A stretch of 12,324 nt of DNA from Clostridium sp. UBA6640 (GCF_002455975.1 NZ_DKLM01000032.1:1-12324); one strand, 5' to 3'; shown: positions 1 through 7,266, numbered from the stretch's first letter. Program-made: numbers and translations. The notes: generated from the sequence alone by a model not told the origin.

Positions 1-80
1 CATAACTACTTAACAGATTCTTTATTTATATATAGATAAACTACTTTAGTATAGCTGAATATAGCTACACTCTTAAGTAT

Positions 81-207
81 TTCAATTCACAATGCACAAT
101 TCACAATTAAGGTGGAAATTATTTTTGATCAAAATAATTTCTTTAATTGATTTTTAACTAGCAATATAATTGCTAGTATTTTATTGTAGGGGCGAACAGT
201 GTTCGCC
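81..207. repeat. Dispersed-repeat-like element with three inverted repeats
   Basis: The stretch opens with a direct repeat, AATTCACAAT at 84-93 and 98-107. It is followed by three hairpins: 115-125/131-141 (11 bp, loop TGATC), 157-165/169-177 (9 bp, ACTAGCAAT) and 191-198/200-207 (8 bp, GGCGAACA). The last is preceded by GTAGG and is a GC-rich island in very AT-rich DNA. From memory, AATTCACAAT strings and GGGGCGAACAGTGTTCGCC-type palindromes recur between genes in clostridial and related genomes; the copy number here is not checked. No transposase or long terminal inverted repeat is visible. Confidence 0.5.
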
Positions 208-303
208 AGTTCTTTTTAAGATAACTTATCTACATACATACTTTATATTACTTTTTTTCTACATAAAAAACAACATTAAAGGTAAAAAACTATAATCTAT
301 TAA

Positions 304-332
304 AAAAAATCGTGACAGTGTCACGATTTTTT
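304..332 (-). terminator. Terminator of znuA (bidirectional shape)
   Basis: TCGTGACA at 310-317 and TGTCACGA at 319-326 form an 8-bp stem, extended by six A-T pairs on each side (304-309 and 327-332). On the minus strand it ends in a T run, 56 bases past the znuA stop. The A/T flanks are symmetrical, so it could also stop plus-strand transcripts. Confidence 0.85.
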
Positions 333-388
333 AATGTAGAATTATAGTTAGTACTATTTAAATCTATTATATAGTTTTATATTAATGA

Positions 389-1306
389 TTATTTCATACT
401 ACTGTATATAGTTTCTAAATTATACTTCATAGCGTCTATATAGTTTAGTCCATCTTCACTGCTATGAAGTGTATATATTTTTTCAGTTTTTCCATTCACT
501 TCACGAGCTAGTGTTTCTGATATTTGAGGACTAACTAAATTTTCAACGAAAATTGTAGTTATATTTTTCTCTTTACATAAATCAGTTAATTCTTTAAGTT
601 GTTTAGGAGATGGTTCTCCTTCTGCAAATACTCCTTCAATGCTATATTGATTTAGCCCAAAGTCTCTACATAGATATCCAAAGGTTTCATGGCCAGTTAC
701 AAAATTTTTATTTGAAATTTGTTGAAATTTACTCTTATAATCATTGTACAGATTCTCAAGGTCTTTGGCAAATTCATTATAATTTTTTTCATAATAATCC
801 ACATTATCACTATCTACTTCTATCAGTGCATTTTTTATATTATTAGCTTGAAATTTTGCCATGTTTAAACTAAGCCATAAATGAGGATCGTAAGCACCAT
901 GTTCATGCTCTTCTTCTTTATGATCTCTTTCTTCAATTTCAATAAAATCTGCATCTTTAGATGTATCTACAACTTTTAATTTATTATTCTTTATAACTTT
1001 TAGAACGTCATCTTTCCAATGTTCCATATCTAATCCATTTAAAACTAGTAGATCCGCTTCTTCTAAACTCTCTAAATCCTTTGCTTTAGGTTCAAAATCA
1101 TGTGGTTCCACTCCATCTGGAACAATAGTATATACATCTATCTTTTCTCTTCCTATTTCCTTAGCAAACTCCTCCATTGCATAAAAGCTAGCTACTACTT
1201 TTATTTTATCATTTTTTTCTGCATTGATATTATTATCTTTATTATTGCATCCTATTAAAGATACTGAGAACATTAATACCAATATATAAGTAATAAATTT
1301 TTTCAC
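389..1306 (-). CDS. znuA: Zinc-type ABC transporter substrate-binding lipoprotein (cluster A-I)
   Basis: Captures metal outside the membrane and delivers it to the divergent ZnuBC importer. In the 305-residue form, a Lys-rich start and hydrophobic segment (residues 2-19) end in the lipobox LIGC, with Cys20 the lipidation site. Likely metal ligands are His69 (VEPHDFEP), His142 (YDPHLWL) and His206 (VTGHETFG), plus an acidic residue in the C-terminal lobe, perhaps Asp285. A His/Glu-rich loop (residues 128-136, DHKEEEHEH) precedes His142, a feature typical of zinc rather than manganese binders. I chose the GTG at 1306 because AAAGGTG lies about 10 bases upstream and the lipoprotein signal then begins properly. 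The longer in-frame GTG at 1351 sits almost at the predicted transcript start and within a repressor-like site. Zinc specificity is inferred; manganese is the main alternative. Confidence 0.9.
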   Translation of the reverse strand: MKKFITYILVLMFSVSLIGCNNKDNNINAEKNDKIKVVASFYAMEEFAKEIGREKIDVYTIVPDGVEPHDFEPKAKDLESLEEADLLVLNGLDMEHWKDDVLKVIKNNKLKVVDTSKDADFIEIEERDHKEEEHEHGAYDPHLWLSLNMAKFQANNIKNALIEVDSDNVDYYEKNYNEFAKDLENLYNDYKSKFQQISNKNFVTGHETFGYLCRDFGLNQYSIEGVFAEGEPSPKQLKELTDLCKEKNITTIFVENLVSPQISETLAREVNGKTEKIYTLHSSEDGLNYIDAMKYNLETIYSSMK

Positions 1307-1327
1307 TATAAAAACACACCTTTCAAT

Positions 1328-1342
1328 TGAAAATGATTTGCA
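1328..1342. promoter_or_regulatory. Zur-like operator, proximal copy
   Basis: TGAAAATGATTTGCA has the 7-1-7 symmetry of Fur-family sites and one mismatch to the perfect copy at 1407-1421. It lies just downstream of the predicted znuA transcription start (about 1353), where a bound repressor would block transcription. A second TTTGCA follows directly (1344-1349). Confidence 0.55.
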
Positions 1343-1359
1343 TTTGCACACTCTTGCTT

Positions 1360-1388
1360 ATTATAGTATAATTAACGAGCGTTGTAAA
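1360..1388 (-). promoter_or_regulatory. Sigma-A type promoter of znuA
   Basis: On the minus strand, TTTACA (1388-1383), a 17-base spacer and TATAAT (1365-1360). The predicted start near 1353 leaves a leader of about 47 bases to the GTG at 1306. The promoter is bracketed by two TGCAAAT-type palindromes. Confidence 0.7.
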
Positions 1389-1406
1389 TATAAAAATATA
1401 TTCTAT

Positions 1407-1421
1407 TGCAAATTATTTGCA
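1407..1421. promoter_or_regulatory. Perfect 7-1-7 palindrome, Zur-like operator
   Basis: TGCAAATTATTTGCA is a perfect inverted repeat, seven bases on each side of a central T. Spacing and A/T core match Bacillus Fur-family boxes (Fur TGATAATNATTATCA, PerR TTATAATNATTATAA, Zur TCGTAATNATTACGA), with different outer bases. The position between two metal-transport units supports a Zur-type role. The regulator itself is not in the window unless PerR binds here, which the half-site sequence makes unlikely. Confidence 0.65.
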
Positions 1422-1455
1422 TTTACATTATTATTATATTATACATCTTTAATAA

Positions 1456-1470
1456 TGCAAATTATTACAA
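1456..1470. promoter_or_regulatory. Degenerate Zur-like site on the znuCB side
   Basis: TGCAAATTATTACAA repeats the left half and centre of the perfect copy exactly; the right half has three mismatches. It lies closest to the plus-strand znuCB unit and just downstream of TATTAT (1437-1442), a possible -10 without a clear -35. Confidence 0.4.
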
Positions 1471-1741
1471 GATAAGCATATAAAAAATTCTATAAAAATT
1501 TCTATTAAACTAACTATTTTTAGGCATTTAACCTATATCTATAAAAATTGATAGGTTACTTATATTTAAGATATAAACCTTTCATATTCACTTATCTACA
1601 ACCAACTTGTAGATTAAGTGCTATTTAATTATTATCAATAAAAATGTCTTTTATTCAAATTTCCTTTTATTGTTATTAAAAGCTATTAGGTGGATAAGAT
1701 TATAGAAGTACATAGTTAAGTTTAGTAAAAGGAGATTAAAT
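1471..1741 (+). other. Long znuCB upstream region with possible leader hairpins
   Basis: If znuCB starts near the operator cluster, its transcript has a leader of nearly 300 bases. TAACCTAT (1529-1536) pairs with ATAGGTTA (1551-1558). The AGGTT within the second arm can instead pair with AACCT at 1576-1580. A further hairpin joins CACTTATCTACAA (1589-1601) to TTGTAGATTAAGTG (1607-1620) with one bulge. None has a strong U tail. I recognise no known riboswitch class, and no promoter close to 1742 stands out. Confidence 0.35.
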
Positions 1742-2395
1742 ATGATAAAAATAAATAATTTAAGTTTTTCTTATAATAATATAAAACCTTATATGATAGA
1801 TAATCTAAATCTTTATATAGAAGATGGTAGTTATGTTTCTATAATAGGTGAAAATGGTAGCGGTAAAACCACTATAGTGAAACTAATACTTGATATTTTA
1901 AGACCAAGTAAAGGAACTATATCAATTAACTCAAAAAATATAGGATATGTACCCCAAAAAATAGACGGTTTTAATTCACAATTTCCTATAACCGTATATG
2001 AAGTTTTAAATATACATAGAAAAACTCTTAAAATAGCTGACAAAAAAGTTATAGATGAGTCACTTAGAGCTGTTAATATGGAAAAATATAAAGATTCTCT
2101 AATAGGGGGACTCTCAGGAGGACAGCAACAAAAAATTTTCATTGCTAGAGCTATTATGGGGCAATGTGATTTATTAATATTAGATGAGCCTTCTACAGCT
2201 TTAGACGAAAAGAGCATAGCAGACTTATATAAACTAATCAAGCATTTAAATAAATCTCATAACATTACCATACTATCCATAGAACATAATATAAAAATTG
2301 CGTTAGAAAATTCTTCTCACATATACTCTATGAATAATGGTAATGGTGTGTTATATACCATTGAAGAGTATAAAGAAAAGTTTGATTTAAATTAG
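1742..2395 (+). CDS. znuC: Metal ABC transporter ATP-binding protein
   Basis: ATPase that powers the ZnuB permease from the cytoplasmic face. All ABC motifs are present in order: Walker A GENGSGKTT (residues 36-44), Q-loop VPQK with Gln72, signature LSGGQ (124-128), Walker B LLILDEP (144-150), D-loop TALD (152-155) and H-loop His182. At 217 residues it is short but normal for a metal-type (ZnuC/MntB) ATPase. The start follows AAAGGAG by a usual spacing. The permease start lies 9 bases past the stop, with its ribosome site overlapping this stop codon, so the two are almost certainly cotranscribed and translationally coupled. Zinc is inferred from the His-rich partner ZnuA. Confidence 0.92.
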   Translation: MIKINNLSFSYNNIKPYMIDNLNLYIEDGSYVSIIGENGSGKTTIVKLILDILRPSKGTISINSKNIGYVPQKIDGFNSQFPITVYEVLNIHRKTLKIADKKVIDESLRAVNMEKYKDSLIGGLSGGQQQKIFIARAIMGQCDLLILDEPSTALDEKSIADLYKLIKHLNKSHNITILSIEHNIKIALENSSHIYSMNNGNGVLYTIEEYKEKFDLN

Positions 2396-2404
2396 GAGGA
2401 TACT

Positions 2405-3196
2405 ATGTTTCAATACGAATTTATGCAAAATGCTTTTATAGCTGCTATATTTATTTCTATTTTATGTCCTTTAGTTGGTGTATTTTTAGTACTTAAAAGG
2501 TATTCAATGATGGGTGACACCCTAGCTCATAGTTCCTTTGCAGGGGTGGCTATAGGTCTAGTTACAGGATATAGCCCTATACTTTGTGCATTCATATTTA
2601 CTAGCATATGTGGATTGTTAATTGAACTATTAAGAAATTATTATAAAAAATATGCAGAACTAATCCTATCTATAGTTTTAACCTTAAGTATAGGTATCGG
2701 TATTACTCTCGTTAGTATGGGAAAGACTAATGCTAATATAAATTCATTTTTATTTGGAAGTATTTTAACTGTAACCAAGGATGATTTATTTATCATGCTA
2801 GTATTAAGCATTATTTCAATTTTAGTTTTATATAAACTATATAATAAGCTAGTTTATATAACTTTTGATGAAGAAGGTGCAAAAGTATCTAACATTAGAG
2901 TAAAACTCATAAACTATGTTTTTGCACTACTAGTAGGCGCTACTATTTCTGTTTCTATAAGGGTTATGGGAATATTAGTTATGTCTTCAATGATAGCTCT
3001 TCCTGTGGCAACTGCTCTTCAACTTAATAAAGGCTTTAAAAAAACCATGATCTTTTCAATAATTTTTGGCTTTATAGATATTATTTTAGGGCTGATTTCT
3101 TCATACTATTTAAACTGTGCTCCAGGTGGTACAATAGCATTAATTTCTGTGTTCATTCTTGTTATAACTATAGTATTTAAAAGCTTTAGAAAATAA
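2405..3196 (+). CDS. znuB: Metal ABC transporter permease (ZnuB/MntC family)
   Basis: Membrane channel of the importer; 263 residues, mostly hydrophobic, with about seven or eight predicted helices. Family marks include MGDTLAHSSFAG (residues 36-47), NSFLFGSIL (113-121), the long conserved helix VMGILVMSSMIALPVATA (188-205) and APGGTIALI (239-247) near the C-terminus, all as in ZnuB/AdcB-type permeases. AGGAGG at 2394-2399 overlaps the znuC stop and sets the ATG at 2405. The stop codon is buried in the left arm of the following palindromic terminator. The gene is intact, and no second permease is present. Confidence 0.92.
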   Translation: MFQYEFMQNAFIAAIFISILCPLVGVFLVLKRYSMMGDTLAHSSFAGVAIGLVTGYSPILCAFIFTSICGLLIELLRNYYKKYAELILSIVLTLSIGIGITLVSMGKTNANINSFLFGSILTVTKDDLFIMLVLSIISILVLYKLYNKLVYITFDEEGAKVSNIRVKLINYVFALLVGATISVSIRVMGILVMSSMIALPVATALQLNKGFKKTMIFSIIFGFIDIILGLISSYYLNCAPGGTIALISVFILVITIVFKSFRK

Positions 3197-3240
3197 ATAA
3201 GGACTACTATAAAATATATTTTATAGTAGTCCTTATTTAT
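3193..3240. terminator. Palindromic bidirectional terminator between znuB and trmB
   Basis: The 48 bases are perfectly self-complementary around 3216/3217, with a core AGGACTACTAT/ATAGTAGTCCT. A-rich and T-rich ends let it work in both directions. It contains the TAA of znuB at 3194-3196 and meets the TAA of the convergent trmB (3242-3240), so both reading frames end inside or at the stem. Confidence 0.9.
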
Positions 3241-3899
3241 TATTTTAATCTTGCAGCCAAAAACATGGTTTTCATGCCTAAAGCAGTAAATTTTGCTTCA
3301 TATTCTGTTACAACATTGTCTTTAAAATCACTATTATGAAGATCATAGGTCATATACTCTATTTCAAATCCACTTTCTTTAAAGTACTCTATGGAATCTT
3401 TAAAAAGTTCTGTGTCATCAGTTTTAAACCAGATTTCTCCACCTTTTCTAAGAAACTTCTTATACTGTGCTAAAAATTTAGTATGAGTTAATCTTCTTTT
3501 ATTATGCCTCTCTTTTGGCCAAGGATTACAAAAGTTAATATAGATTTTACTTATTTCGTCCTTATCAAAAACATTATCTATTAACATAATGTTTAAAGGC
3601 ATCAATCTAACATTTATATCTTTATCTAATATGCTTTCATCAGCCCTAACTTCTTTAACTTTTCTTAAGGCATAAACTAAAACTTCATCTTTTAAATCTA
3701 TTCCTACATAGTTAATATTAGGATTCATTTTTGCTCTATTTGCAATATGTCCCCCCCTACCACAACCTAATTCTAAATGTATTTCATTATTGTTTTCAAA
3801 TTCTTCTTTCCATTTTCCTTTGTGGTCATATTGATTGAAAACAACTACTTCACTACTCTGCATCTCCGGTCTTGCCCAATGCTTTTTTCTTAAGCGCAT
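3240..3899 (-). CDS. trmB: tRNA (guanine-46-N7)-methyltransferase
   Basis: Transfers a methyl group from S-adenosylmethionine to N7 of G46 in the tRNA variable loop. The 219-residue length is normal. Visible marks: the SAM-binding motif ELGCGRGGH (residues 43-51), the acidic-loop motif YVGIDL (64-69), and the family signature INFCNPWPKERHNKRRLT (121-138). The usual DPWPK reads NPWPK here, with Asn125 in place of Asp; I believe clostridial homologues share this, but it is unchecked. The C-terminal TEYEAKF motif is also present. AAGGAGAG upstream supports the ATG at 3899. It lies 30 bases downstream of the M50 protease gene and is probably cotranscribed with it. Confidence 0.93.
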   Translation of the reverse strand: MRLRKKHWARPEMQSSEVVVFNQYDHKGKWKEEFENNNEIHLELGCGRGGHIANRAKMNPNINYVGIDLKDEVLVYALRKVKEVRADESILDKDINVRLMPLNIMLIDNVFDKDEISKIYINFCNPWPKERHNKRRLTHTKFLAQYKKFLRKGGEIWFKTDDTELFKDSIEYFKESGFEIEYMTYDLHNSDFKDNVVTEYEAKFTALGMKTMFLAARLK

Positions 3900-3929
3900 A
3901 TACTTCTCTCCTTAATGTATAACAAAATA

Positions 3930-4577
3930 TTAAATTACCAATCTTACTAAATTAGTTAAAAATGAGAATAGATAGTTTGCTGGCATTTGAACTAAATAAG
4001 TCAGTAATGATCTTCCCCCACCAAGTACAGGTGCAATTAATAATATAAAAATAATTAATTGGTATCCATATATTTTATCTGATATTTTATAAAATTGGCG
4101 TGGAAATAAATCTTTTAATATATGAAATCCGTCAAAGCCTGGTATAGGAACTAAATTTAAAAATAGCCAAAAACAATTATAATAAGCTGTCAAATACACT
4201 ATTGTATTTATAATTGTAGTTAATTTAGTATTTGGAAGCATCTTTCCTAATATTGCCAATAAAATTATAGCTACAATTGAGCATGCTAAATTTGCTAATG
4301 GTCCTGCTATAGATATCTTCAAATCATCTTTATAATAATTTTTTAAGGCATTTGGATTCACTTGCACTGGTTTAGCCCAACCAAATCCCCAAAATAAAAT
4401 CATGAAAAAGCCTAAAAAATCTATATGTGCAAAAGGATTTAATGTTAATCTACCTTGATATTTAGGGGTATTATCTCCTAATTTAACTGCAACCCTTGCA
4501 TGAGCATATTCATGAAAAGTAAATGCAACTAATATTGCTGGTATCATTAATACTTTTCCTAATAAATCAATTCTCAT
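3930..4577 (-). CDS. Site-2 protease family M50 membrane metalloprotease
   Basis: Predicted intramembrane zinc protease of 215 residues. The zinc motif HEYAH (residues 22-26) lies in the first helix, and the third ligand motif appears as NLVPIPGFDG (141-150), with Asp149. AGPLANL (91-97) is the conserved loop of this subfamily. About five or six hydrophobic helices are visible (roughly 9-25, 54-68, 92-112, 120-143, 170-192). There is no PDZ or CBS domain, so it belongs to the short M50 group (YwhC-like) whose substrates are mostly unknown. The ATG follows AAAGGGG. It is the first gene of a unit with trmB, 30 bases apart, with no obvious functional link. Confidence 0.88.
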   Translation of the reverse strand: MRIDLLGKVLMIPAILVAFTFHEYAHARVAVKLGDNTPKYQGRLTLNPFAHIDFLGFFMILFWGFGWAKPVQVNPNALKNYYKDDLKISIAGPLANLACSIVAIILLAILGKMLPNTKLTTIINTIVYLTAYYNCFWLFLNLVPIPGFDGFHILKDLFPRQFYKISDKIYGYQLIIFILLIAPVLGGGRSLLTYLVQMPANYLFSFLTNLVRLVI

Positions 4578-4919
4578 TAGAACGTCCCCTTTCTACTTAT
4601 AATCAAAAAAAAATGACTATCTTTATAATTATATCAAAATAATCTACTATAGAGAATATCTTATAAAAAATATTTTTTACACTATAAAGATATTAATATA
4701 TGCTCTATAGGATTTCCATAATAAAATTTTACAATGAATTAAAAATGAAGAATTATGATTAAAACTCCACCGTCAAAGCCTTTGGAGTTTTTTTTAAATA
4801 AACTTCATTTTAGAAATTAAACTTATATATAATAAAACTATAAATTTATATATTCATAAACAGACTTTAAATATAATATTCACAATTTATAAATAAAGAC
4901 TATGAAAAATTCATAGTCT
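4578..4919. other. Intergenic region upstream of the M50-trmB unit
   Basis: No gene is seen. On the minus strand TATAAT (4633-4628) could be the -10 of the M50-trmB unit, but its -35 is poor. Bases 4733-4760 hold short AATTA/GAAT-rich repeats resembling those at the left window edge, followed by an orphan hairpin at 4761-4795. The right end is the propeller-gene terminator. Confidence 0.5.
4761..4795 (+). terminator. Orphan hairpin with T8 tail
   Basis: AAAACTCCA (4761-4769) pairs with TGGAGTTTT (4783-4791), followed by further T residues. The shape is an intrinsic terminator read on the plus strand, but no plus-strand gene precedes it: trmB and M50 upstream run the other way. It may end an unannotated short transcript or be part of a dispersed repeat. 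Confidence 0.5.
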
Positions 4920-4929
4920 TTATTTATAA
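4887..4929 (-). terminator. Terminator of the glycosidase/propeller unit
   Basis: A perfect 20-bp inverted repeat (4887-4906 with 4910-4929, loop AAA) with the core AAGACTATGAA/TTCATAGTCTT. It includes the TAA stop of the upstream minus-strand gene, so the last codons lie in the stem. Confidence 0.85.
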
Positions 4930-5945
4930 GCAATAATTTCTATATTATCTCCACTTTTAGTTACTACACCATCATTTTGAAATTGAATAAATTCACCTTC
5001 ATAAATTGTTTCTTTGTTTGATCTTTGTTCTCTAACAATCTTATTATCTTTATCGTGTACGTATATATTACCTTCAGCAGAAATATATATATTTTGATTT
5101 TCTGTGGATACATCTAAATATATTTGCTGCCATTGTGAAGTATCTTCAGTAATACATCCATAGAATATCTTATTAACCAAACCGTTTTCTAATCCACCTA
5201 TATAGATTTTATCCTCATCATCTCTACCTAATACAGTAATTCTCTCATATTCTGGGAAATATAACGTCTCACTAGTTTGAGATGAATAAACTTGATTATA
5301 AACCTCGCCTTCATAAAGCAATATGTCTTCTCTTCTTAAAAGTTCCATATTGTTTATATGTCTAGGTACAGTATATGTTTTAGTCATTGCACCCATTCTA
5401 TCAATTCTATATATACTACTTACATTTTCACTATCTACTATCTTCACATAAGTAAGGCCTGTAAGCGTTGATACTGCAATATCTTCTACTATTGCGCTTT
5501 CTTCATTCCAATCAAACTCTTTAATTAATGATTTATCTTTCTTTTTTACATCATAAGAATAAAGAGTTAATTTGCTTGAGCCATAGTTTACAATCTTCTC
5601 AACAAATAATAGTCTATTTCTATCTGGTAGCCATTTATAAAAACTCACTTCAGCATCTGGCTCAAGAGTTACTTCGTCAGTTTGTCCATCTTGTACCGTT
5701 ACTACTTTTAAAGCATCATTTTTTATATAGGATAAATATTTACTATCATAAGATACGGAAACTTTCTCTACATCAGATGAGATTTTAATTTTACTCTTTT
5801 TCTCTTCTACCTTTTCTTCTACTACTTTTTTCCCCTTTATCTTACTTTCTAAACTTAAAAAGTTATTGTCAATATAATAAAATCCAACACATTGAATTCC
5901 TAAAGATATCGCCATCCAAAGTGTTAATCTTTTTATTATCTTCAT
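4920..5945 (-). CDS. Membrane-anchored beta-propeller-like protein
   Basis: Unknown function. The 341-residue product begins with basic residues and one hydrophobic segment (about 8-25), without a lipobox cysteine, so it is probably a signal anchor with the bulk outside the cell. A Lys/Glu-rich stretch (about 34-55) then acts as a spacer. The remainder shows repeated short beta-strand-like units such as SVSYDSKYLSYI (63-74) and FYKWLPDRNRLLFV (102-115), which resemble WD40, TolB or DPP-IV-type propeller blades, though no blade motif is strict. The ATG follows AAGGAGA. It lies 19 bases downstream of the glycosidase-domain gene, so the two are likely expressed together and may act together at the cell surface. 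Confidence 0.7.
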   Translation of the reverse strand: MKIIKRLTLWMAISLGIQCVGFYYIDNNFLSLESKIKGKKVVEEKVEEKKSKIKISSDVEKVSVSYDSKYLSYIKNDALKVVTVQDGQTDEVTLEPDAEVSFYKWLPDRNRLLFVEKIVNYGSSKLTLYSYDVKKKDKSLIKEFDWNEESAIVEDIAVSTLTGLTYVKIVDSENVSSIYRIDRMGAMTKTYTVPRHINNMELLRREDILLYEGEVYNQVYSSQTSETLYFPEYERITVLGRDDEDKIYIGGLENGLVNKIFYGCITEDTSQWQQIYLDVSTENQNIYISAEGNIYVHDKDNKIVREQRSNKETIYEGEFIQFQNDGVVTKSGDNIEIIAYK

Positions 5946-5964
5946 ACTATTCTCCTTACTTATG

Positions 5965-6978
5965 TTATTTTTCTACATATATCGCTGACGGAACTGCTCT
6001 TTCACCTAATGAATCTGATGGACTATTAATTATCTCTCCTTTGTAATACATTGTAGAAGATGATCCACCATCTAAATTGCTAGCATTATAAGCTCCATAA
6101 TCATATAATACGTCTTGGACTTCTTTTAATGTAGCCCCTATACTATTAGTTTGTCTACCATCAATAACTAATAGTATTATTGCGCCATCTTCTTTTCTCT
6201 GTCCTATGGCTGTTCTAGGTGCAATTCCCCATCCGCCATCTCCATTGGTAATTGCCTTTCGTCCCTCAACTATTAGTGCAGGTCCAAAACTAACTGCTTC
6301 TTTCGCTTTATGTTGTAATAGCTCATTTAAACTATAATTACCTACCAGCAGAACTCCATCTTCAGTAATTGCTACTACTTCTCTTTGCTCATCATCACTA
6401 CTTAAATCATTATATTTAGGGTCACCATTACTCATTATTATACCGGTAGGCTTTGCACCAGTGCCTGTCCACAATGATCCTGTAGCTTCATCTGTAAATC
6501 CGCCACCATTTACTGCTGCAATAGCATCATTATTTTCAGCTATTTCACTGGTCGTTTGACCTTCTAATTCTAATTTTTCACTATACCCTACTTTAACTCT
6601 TGTAGGATCATTAATAATTAATACATATCCTGTAAATTTATTGCTATTTACTTCAAATCTCTCTATGGTTTTATCATTTTTATTATTAACAGTAACTTCT
6701 GTTTCCGCATCCTTCTTTTGAGATAAATTAGTTACTGCCTGTTCTTTTAATATTTTATTAATTGTTTCTTTACTTAAAAATAACTCTGCAATCCATTGGT
6801 GACTTAGAGTTGTCATAGCTGTAGTTACAAGCGTATTTCTTACATTCTCAAAAGGTCCATAATAAGCTAAAAACGGAGCAGTTATTCCAGTAAATACCAT
6901 TTGAAAAAGTATAAAACTAATTATGAATTTAATTTTACTCTTTTTCTTAACTGATTTTTTAGATTTTCTTACGTTCAT
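5965..6978 (-). CDS. Phosphodiester glycosidase (NAGPA) domain membrane protein
   Basis: Likely surface-anchored protein with the domain of mammalian uncovering enzyme (NAGPA). Its 337 residues start with a very basic tail (4-18), then a hydrophobic anchor (about 18-40), a spacer (about 45-105) and the catalytic-type domain. Domain marks are AAVNGGGF (154-161), TGIIMSNG (178-185), FGPALIVEG (231-239), RTAIGQ (255-260), LLVIDGR (269-275) and NLDGGSSSTM (301-310). Characterised bacterial relatives cleave phosphodiester-linked sugars, and wall or exopolysaccharide targets are plausible here, but the substrate cannot be read from sequence. GGAAGG precedes the ATG at 6978. It is the first gene of a two-gene unit with the propeller-like protein. 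Confidence 0.88.
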   Translation of the reverse strand: MNVRKSKKSVKKKSKIKFIISFILFQMVFTGITAPFLAYYGPFENVRNTLVTTAMTTLSHQWIAELFLSKETINKILKEQAVTNLSQKKDAETEVTVNNKNDKTIERFEVNSNKFTGYVLIINDPTRVKVGYSEKLELEGQTTSEIAENNDAIAAVNGGGFTDEATGSLWTGTGAKPTGIIMSNGDPKYNDLSSDDEQREVVAITEDGVLLVGNYSLNELLQHKAKEAVSFGPALIVEGRKAITNGDGGWGIAPRTAIGQRKEDGAIILLVIDGRQTNSIGATLKEVQDVLYDYGAYNASNLDGGSSSTMYYKGEIINSPSDSLGERAVPSAIYVEK

Positions 6979-7224
6979 TTTAACCTTCCTTTATTAGATA
7001 ATTTATAGTGAGCATCATACTATAATAAAGTGTTAAATTCCATATGTTATATAGTTTATAGTATTTTCCTTTGAAAGTCATTAGATTGTTATTAGAAATG
7101 TTAATTAATTTTACATACCTTATATTTTATCATAATACTATTTTACTCACATATATAATATAAATTTGTATCAATTCCATTACAAAAGTAAAAACACATT
7201 ATATAATATCGTAGAAATTGAAAA
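6979..7224 (-). other. Upstream region of the glycosidase/propeller unit
   Basis: No gene is seen. A candidate sigma-A promoter reads TTGTAA (7185-7180), 17 bases, TATATT (7162-7157) on the minus strand, giving a leader of about 170 bases. A second candidate nearer the gene is TTTCAA, 17 bases, TATATA. The sequence cannot decide between them, and no operator is evident. Confidence 0.35.
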
Positions 7225-7266
7225 AATTCAATTATAAAGTAGGACATTCTACTTTATAATTGAATT
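7219..7266 (-). terminator. Terminator of phoH
   Basis: An 18-bp inverted repeat, 7225-7242 with 7249-7266 (core ATAAAGTAG/CTACTTTAT, loop GACATT). Read on the minus strand it is followed by a T run, about 25 bases past the phoH stop. Confidence 0.85.

Larger units (their letters stand above)
1..388. other. Gene-free left edge
   Basis: No convincing coding region on either strand. The stretch holds a repeat-like cluster of inverted repeats (81-207) and the znuA terminator (304-332). Bases 1-80 and 208-303 are AT-rich, and I recognise nothing in them. Confidence 0.6.

Noticed and set aside
1307..1351. Longer N-terminus for ZnuA from the GTG at 1351
   Set aside because: It would start about two bases from the predicted transcript start, inside a repressor-like palindrome, and would put 15 extra residues before the lipoprotein signal.
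1643..1678. Eleven-codon leader peptide upstream of znuC
   Set aside because: There is no ribosome site before the ATG and no informative codon pattern, so chance is the simplest explanation.
1831..2241. 136-codon minus-strand frame inside znuC
   Set aside because: It is the reverse complement of conserved ATPase motifs, which create long open antisense frames.
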